This document shows, piece by piece, positions 21,229 through 24,824 of a stretch of DNA of 24,824 nucleotides. A program made the position numbers and the translations under genes. Numbering within the stretch: the first letter of the stretch is position 1; each line of letters starts with the position of its first letter. The stretch covers positions 1-24,824 of the forward strand of contig CAJTMJ010000047.1 of the NCBI GenBank assembly GCA_910577335.1. The letters run 5' to 3'. The notes below the pieces were generated by a model. The model had not been told where the DNA came from. It was given only the letters and a program-made list of their open reading frames with translations, and ran no database searches. This stretch comes from an uncultured Duncaniella sp. (GTDB lineage Bacteria > Bacteroidota > Bacteroidia > Bacteroidales > Muribaculaceae).

Positions 21229-24200
21229 ATGAACAAAAAATTCATCAACGGGCTCCTGCTCGCGACCCTCATGGTCGGCTCAGCAGGCTCCTTCACCTCT
21301 TGTAAGGACTACGATGATGACATCGACAATCTGCAGAATCAGATTGACGGTATTATCAAAGACGTAGCTGAACTTCAGGAGAAGATCAAGAATGGTAGCA
21401 TTCTTTCAAGTGTTACCGAAACCGATAACGGTCTTAAGATCGTCATCGATGGCAAGGATTACCTGATTACCAATGGTAAGGACGGTGAAAACGGTGCTCC
21501 CGGTACCTCTTGGTCAATCGGCGAAAACGGCAACTGGTATAAGAATGGTGAAGACACCGGTCTTAAGGCTGTTCCCGATGCAGGTGCTGCAGGCGCACAA
21601 GGTCCTCAAGGTCCCCAAGGTCCTGCCGGACCCACTGGTCCTCAAGGTCCTGCCGGAAAATACTACGTTCCTAACGAAGATGGTTTCTTCTGGATTCACG
21701 AAGAAGGCAAGGATCCCGTTCCTACTGAAATCAGCTGGGTGGCTGCAGGTCCTACTGCTACATTTGATGGTCTTACCCTCGTTCTTTCTAACCTTAAGGA
21801 CAAAGATGGCAAGACTCTCGACCCCGTTACTATCGAGTGTGGTAAGAATGTGACTTCTATCGCATTCATCCCCAATAGATATGTAAATGGTGTTCCCGCT
21901 GTTTCTTTCTACACTCTTGCCAACAAGGTTCTTAAGATTAAGAATAGCGCTTGGACTACTTCAGACGGCGATCCTTTGAATGTTTCTAATACTGAGGCTA
22001 TGTCTTATCGTTTGAACCCGAAAGACGCTCTCATCGCTGACAATGCTTCTGTTAGCTTCATTGATCGTAAGGTTACTGGTATTGTGGCTCGTGCTGCTGG
22101 TGACGACAACAAACTCCTTGCAGGTTCTATCGTGGAAAAGAACAAGGACGGCGAAATGATTGTTGACGCTAATATCAACCTTAAGGCTTATAACGCTATC
22201 ATCAATGATAAGAATGGTAATCGTGTAAAGGATCCTATTGTAGCTCTTGCTCTTACTAACGGTCAGAGTGTTGTCGCTTCTGACTATGTATACGTAGAAC
22301 AGGCTCCTGTTACTGCTATTCTCGTTGACAGTGCTCTTACTGTTAAGGATAAGGCAGCAAATAAAACCACTGTTGCTTCAATTGTGGCTGGTCAGGCATC
22401 TCAGGGTTCAAATGAATCAACAACTGCTTATGTTGACCGCATGGCTAACGCTTCATTGGGCAAGCCTTCAATGAATGTTGTTCCCGCTATTGCTGAACTC
22501 GCATACGATGGCACATTGGATCTTCAGAATGTCGTAGCTCTTTATACCAACAATGCATCTCCTTTCAAGAACAACTTCCTTTCTGCTCTCGGATTTGACA
22601 ATGTTAGCTATAAGTTCTCAAAGGTTGAAAAATACATGATCGGTAATACTGATCAGGAGTATTTCGTTGACCTTAACGGCTCTGTCCTTTCTGTTAGAAA
22701 TGATATAGGTGGTAAGACTCAGGCTATTGGTCGTACTCCGGTTATCTATGTAGAGGCATTTGTTGATGGCAAGCTCGTAGCAGCTGCATTCGTTAAGATT
22801 GCTATTAAGGAAGCTCTTGGTAACAAGGACGGTATTGAAGTTGTTATTCCTGCTCCTGCTGATAACTATGATTATCCGACTGTTGCTGTTCCGTTGAGCG
22901 TTGGTAATGATAAGACTAACCAGAATGTAGGTCTCCTTACATGGCAGGATATCAACAAGGAAATCTATGGTGCCCTTGGTACTGATGCTGACGCATTCAA
23001 GGCTAACTATAAGGCTCCTGTTATTACCGTTTCTGTTCCTGTAACTTGGAACAAGGGTGCTAAGAGCGATGTCGCTGTTTATACATTGTCTCAGCTCCGT
23101 TCAATCTCTGATGTTAATAAGGCTTACGCTAAGCAATACAACTGGTATAATAGCGAGCTTCCTGGTCTCTATGTAGACGCAAACATTGGTGGTTCTGAAA
23201 CTACAACAATTGCTCCTATCAACGTTTGGATCAACAACCAGATTCACACTCAGGATGGTACTATTAAGAACGCATTTAATGCGAAGGGTGAGTCTCTCAA
23301 CGGTGGTGCTGCTGTTAACATCGCAGGTGCTGCTGCTACTTACACAGTAACTATCACTTACAACCCGACAGATGCTATCCACAATGGTCCTGTTGTTCTT
23401 ACTCGCACATTCACTGTAACTGAGCCTCATAATGCTCCTATTTACAGTAACTTCGTTGTTGCTAACAAGGCTATTTCTCGTGGTGCGCTTAATGCTGATC
23501 GCTCAGCTTACGAAATGATGTTCCAGCTCACTAACGCATTCAAGCGTGGTACTACCACTGCAGGTGTTGAACAGGATGTATTCACATTCTTCGCTCCGAA
23601 CGCAACTCAGACTGATGCTAAGCTTTACAACCTCATCAGCAATGTTAAGGGTATCCAGATCACAGGTGTAACTCTCCCGACAACTAAGATTCAGGGTACT
23701 ACTTACAACCTTGTTAACGCTCTTGATGCTTCTGGTACAGCAGTATCAATTCCTGCTTCTAACAATTCAGGCTATGCTACTGCATGTGCTAAGGTACGTA
23801 ACCTTAAGGTTAATAACAACGCTGCTCAGAACATGATCGGTCTTTGGATGTTGCCCTCTACTGCAACAGTTAACTTTAAGCTTACTCTTGCTAACGGTGA
23901 AGTATGTTCTGTAGAATATCCGCTTGCTGTTGAGTTTAATAATCCGTTCGTAGGTACTACTGCAAATGCTCTTACTCTTAATGGTAATGCTCCTCTTGCA
24001 GCTCCGATGAATGTTAAGCCTTCAATCCTTGTTAATGACAGCCAGGGCAACAAGATTCTTTCTTGGGAAGCTACCGCATGGGATAAGGATGGAAACGTAA
24101 CTGCTCGTGATCTTGTCCTCTCTGCTGTTGCTGAGGCTAATACCGGTTACAAGGTAACAGGATATACATTGAGCTACGCATTCGATCAGGCTTCTGCTGA

Positions 24201-24396
24201 CTACATCGCAGGTATGGCTCAGGGTGAACTTAAGGTAGATGCTAATAATGGTAACATCACTTACATTCCTGGTGCTGAACTTCAGGAAGCTAAGAACCTT
24301 AACATTGAGGTTACTGCTACCTTCCAGTCTACAACTGGTAACACATTCTCTATCGTAGTTTGCAACATTCCGTTGACTCTTACTACTGGTAAATAA
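21229..24396 (+). CDS. Large collagen-motif surface lipoprotein
   Basis: The 1055-residue protein has a lipoprotein signal (lipobox FTSC, Cys25) followed by KDYDDDID, an acidic export-like stretch for outer-surface lipoproteins. A short coiled-coil follows (about 32-56, IDNLQNQIDGIIKDVAELQEKI). GKDGENGAPG (83-92) and eight G-X-Y triplets (119-143: GAA, GAQ, GPQ, GPQ, GPA, GPT, GPQ, GPA) form collagen-like segments. The N-terminus resembles DUF4988-type surface proteins. About 900 residues of beta-rich sequence follow, with no recognised catalytic domain or C-terminal sorting signal. Codon use is skewed to GCT, GTT, CTT, AAG, ACT, unlike its neighbours. It may be an abundant surface-layer or adhesin-like protein (inference). 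Confidence 0.85.
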   Translation: MNKKFINGLLLATLMVGSAGSFTSCKDYDDDIDNLQNQIDGIIKDVAELQEKIKNGSILSSVTETDNGLKIVIDGKDYLITNGKDGENGAPGTSWSIGENGNWYKNGEDTGLKAVPDAGAAGAQGPQGPQGPAGPTGPQGPAGKYYVPNEDGFFWIHEEGKDPVPTEISWVAAGPTATFDGLTLVLSNLKDKDGKTLDPVTIECGKNVTSIAFIPNRYVNGVPAVSFYTLANKVLKIKNSAWTTSDGDPLNVSNTEAMSYRLNPKDALIADNASVSFIDRKVTGIVARAAGDDNKLLAGSIVEKNKDGEMIVDANINLKAYNAIINDKNGNRVKDPIVALALTNGQSVVASDYVYVEQAPVTAILVDSALTVKDKAANKTTVASIVAGQASQGSNESTTAYVDRMANASLGKPSMNVVPAIAELAYDGTLDLQNVVALYTNNASPFKNNFLSALGFDNVSYKFSKVEKYMIGNTDQEYFVDLNGSVLSVRNDIGGKTQAIGRTPVIYVEAFVDGKLVAAAFVKIAIKEALGNKDGIEVVIPAPADNYDYPTVAVPLSVGNDKTNQNVGLLTWQDINKEIYGALGTDADAFKANYKAPVITVSVPVTWNKGAKSDVAVYTLSQLRSISDVNKAYAKQYNWYNSELPGLYVDANIGGSETTTIAPINVWINNQIHTQDGTIKNAFNAKGESLNGGAAVNIAGAAATYTVTITYNPTDAIHNGPVVLTRTFTVTEPHNAPIYSNFVVANKAISRGALNADRSAYEMMFQLTNAFKRGTTTAGVEQDVFTFFAPNATQTDAKLYNLISNVKGIQITGVTLPTTKIQGTTYNLVNALDASGTAVSIPASNNSGYATACAKVRNLKVNNNAAQNMIGLWMLPSTATVNFKLTLANGEVCSVEYPLAVEFNNPFVGTTANALTLNGNAPLAAPMNVKPSILVNDSQGNKILSWEATAWDKDGNVTARDLVLSAVAEANTGYKVTGYTLSYAFDQASADYIAGMAQGELKVDANNGNITYIPGAELQEAKNLNIEVTATFQSTTGNTFSIVVCNIPLTLTTGK

Positions 24397-24471
24397 TTGA
24401 AAAGTCCAAAACCTAAATCCTCAGAAATGAATTCCTGATAAATCATCCCTCTGATCAGATTTAGCTCCAAT

Positions 24472-24509
24472 AATCAAGGCGAGTCCTCCGGACCCGCCTT
24501 GATTTTTTT
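24472..24509 (+). terminator. Strong terminator of the surface lipoprotein gene
   Basis: AATCAAGGCG and CGCCTTGATT, with inner GTCC/GGAC pairs, form a long stem with loop TCC, followed by TTTTTT. Textbook intrinsic terminator. Confidence 0.9.
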
Positions 24510-24521
24510 ATACCCCTAATG

Positions 24522-24572
24522 TGCGCTATGTATAGCGCATTCCCGCAGTACGGTGCGCTATACATAGCGCCC
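24522..24572. repeat. Third palindrome family, two copies
   Basis: TGCGCTAT-GT-ATAGCGCA (24522-24539) and GCGCTAT-AC-ATAGCGC (24555-24570, preceded by GCAGTACGGT). The copies are related to the palindrome at 19683-19700 and lie just before repeat cluster E. Confidence 0.6.
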
Positions 24573-24585
24573 TTCCCACCCCGCA

Positions 24586-24775
24586 GTCCTCGCAGAGGAC
24601 ACAATCGTGGTTAACCCCCTGACCCGTCAGGGGGCAGCAAGCGTCCCCCTCGTCGCCCTGTAGTCCTCGCAGAGGACGCTATTGTAGTTAACCCCCTGAC
24701 CTGTCAGGGGGACAGCGCCCATCATCCGCCCCCTAAGTCCTCGCAGAGGCCGTTCTCATGTCTCACCCCTGAGGG
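24586..24775 (+). repeat. Cluster E: dual-hairpin repeats at the window edge
   Basis: Complete units at 24586-24634 and 24663-24711 (hairpin A GTCCTCGCAGAGGAC, GGTTAA or AGTTAA, hairpin B CCCCCTGAC/GTCAGGGGG) are followed by a degenerate unit beginning at 24737 (GTCCTCGCAGAGGCC, then CCCCTGAGGG). The unit at 24663 and its right flank (ACAGC.CCCATCATCC) match 16318-16380, so a block longer than one unit was copied. Confidence 0.8.
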
Positions 24776-24824
24776 TGTTGCAGAACTCCCTTTGTTAAAG
24801 CTTTTGAGAATTGAATATTTTGAA

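Overview
The window is chromosomal DNA from a member of the Bacteroidota, order Bacteroidales. The gene families and lipoprotein style suggest a gut Muribaculaceae-type organism, but the family name is an inference. Evidence includes promoters of the Bacteroidota sigma type (TTTG, about 19-20 bp, TANNTTTG), weak or absent Shine-Dalgarno sequences, Bacteroidota-typical genes (the DUF4295 protein after rpmB-rpmG, a PepSY-like lipoprotein, an OmpA-type porin, a GH57/GT4/GH133 glycogen cluster), and lipoproteins with a short lipobox. No phage, transposase, conjugation or CRISPR gene is visible.

Layout. 1-2.1 kb: an upstream gene's terminator, an M16 zinc protease, an orphan HigA-like antitoxin facing it, and tRNA-Pro(CGG). 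2.1-3.8 kb: a beta-lactamase-fold lipoprotein, then a 675-bp stretch with its own promoter and terminator but no clear gene (candidate small RNA or small-ORF transcription unit). 3.9-7.9 kb, plus strand: cvpA, sufB (without sufC/D/S beside it), an RsmI-like methyltransferase and a metallo-beta-lactamase-fold hydrolase. 8.2-13.7 kb, minus strand: a DUF308 membrane protein and a three-gene glycogen/alpha-glucan operon (GH133 debranching enzyme, GT4 glucosyltransferase, GH57). 13.9-17.7 kb, mostly minus strand: the conserved run tsaD, pncC (CinA C-terminal domain), rpmB, rpmG, DUF4295, interrupted by a PepSY-like lipoprotein on the plus strand whose 3' end overlaps pncC. 18.3-24.4 kb, plus strand: an OmpA-family outer-membrane protein, a small helix-turn-helix protein and a 1055-residue surface lipoprotein with a collagen-like segment.

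The most unusual content is between the genes from 15.8 kb to the right edge. Sixteen full-length copies, one truncated copy and several decayed copies of a 49-51 bp element occur only in intergenic DNA. Each copy has two hairpins separated by a fixed 14 bases: hairpin A (15 bp, GTCCTC-GCA-GAGGAC and variants), 8 variable bases, the conserved GGTTAA, and hairpin B (20-22 bp, CCCCCTGAC..GTCAGGGGG and variants). Both stems change in a compensatory way between copies, so the fold and not just the sequence appears to be maintained. Many copies carry GTAG or GGAG at the start of hairpin A, as in REP elements mobilised by RAYT proteins. In two places (after tsaD and after the ompA-like gene) a tandem ATTGACA array starts at or within a few bases of the stop codon and is followed by these elements. 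A third palindrome family lies beside two of the clusters. I do not recognise this composite element as a named family. It is the best candidate here for something undescribed.
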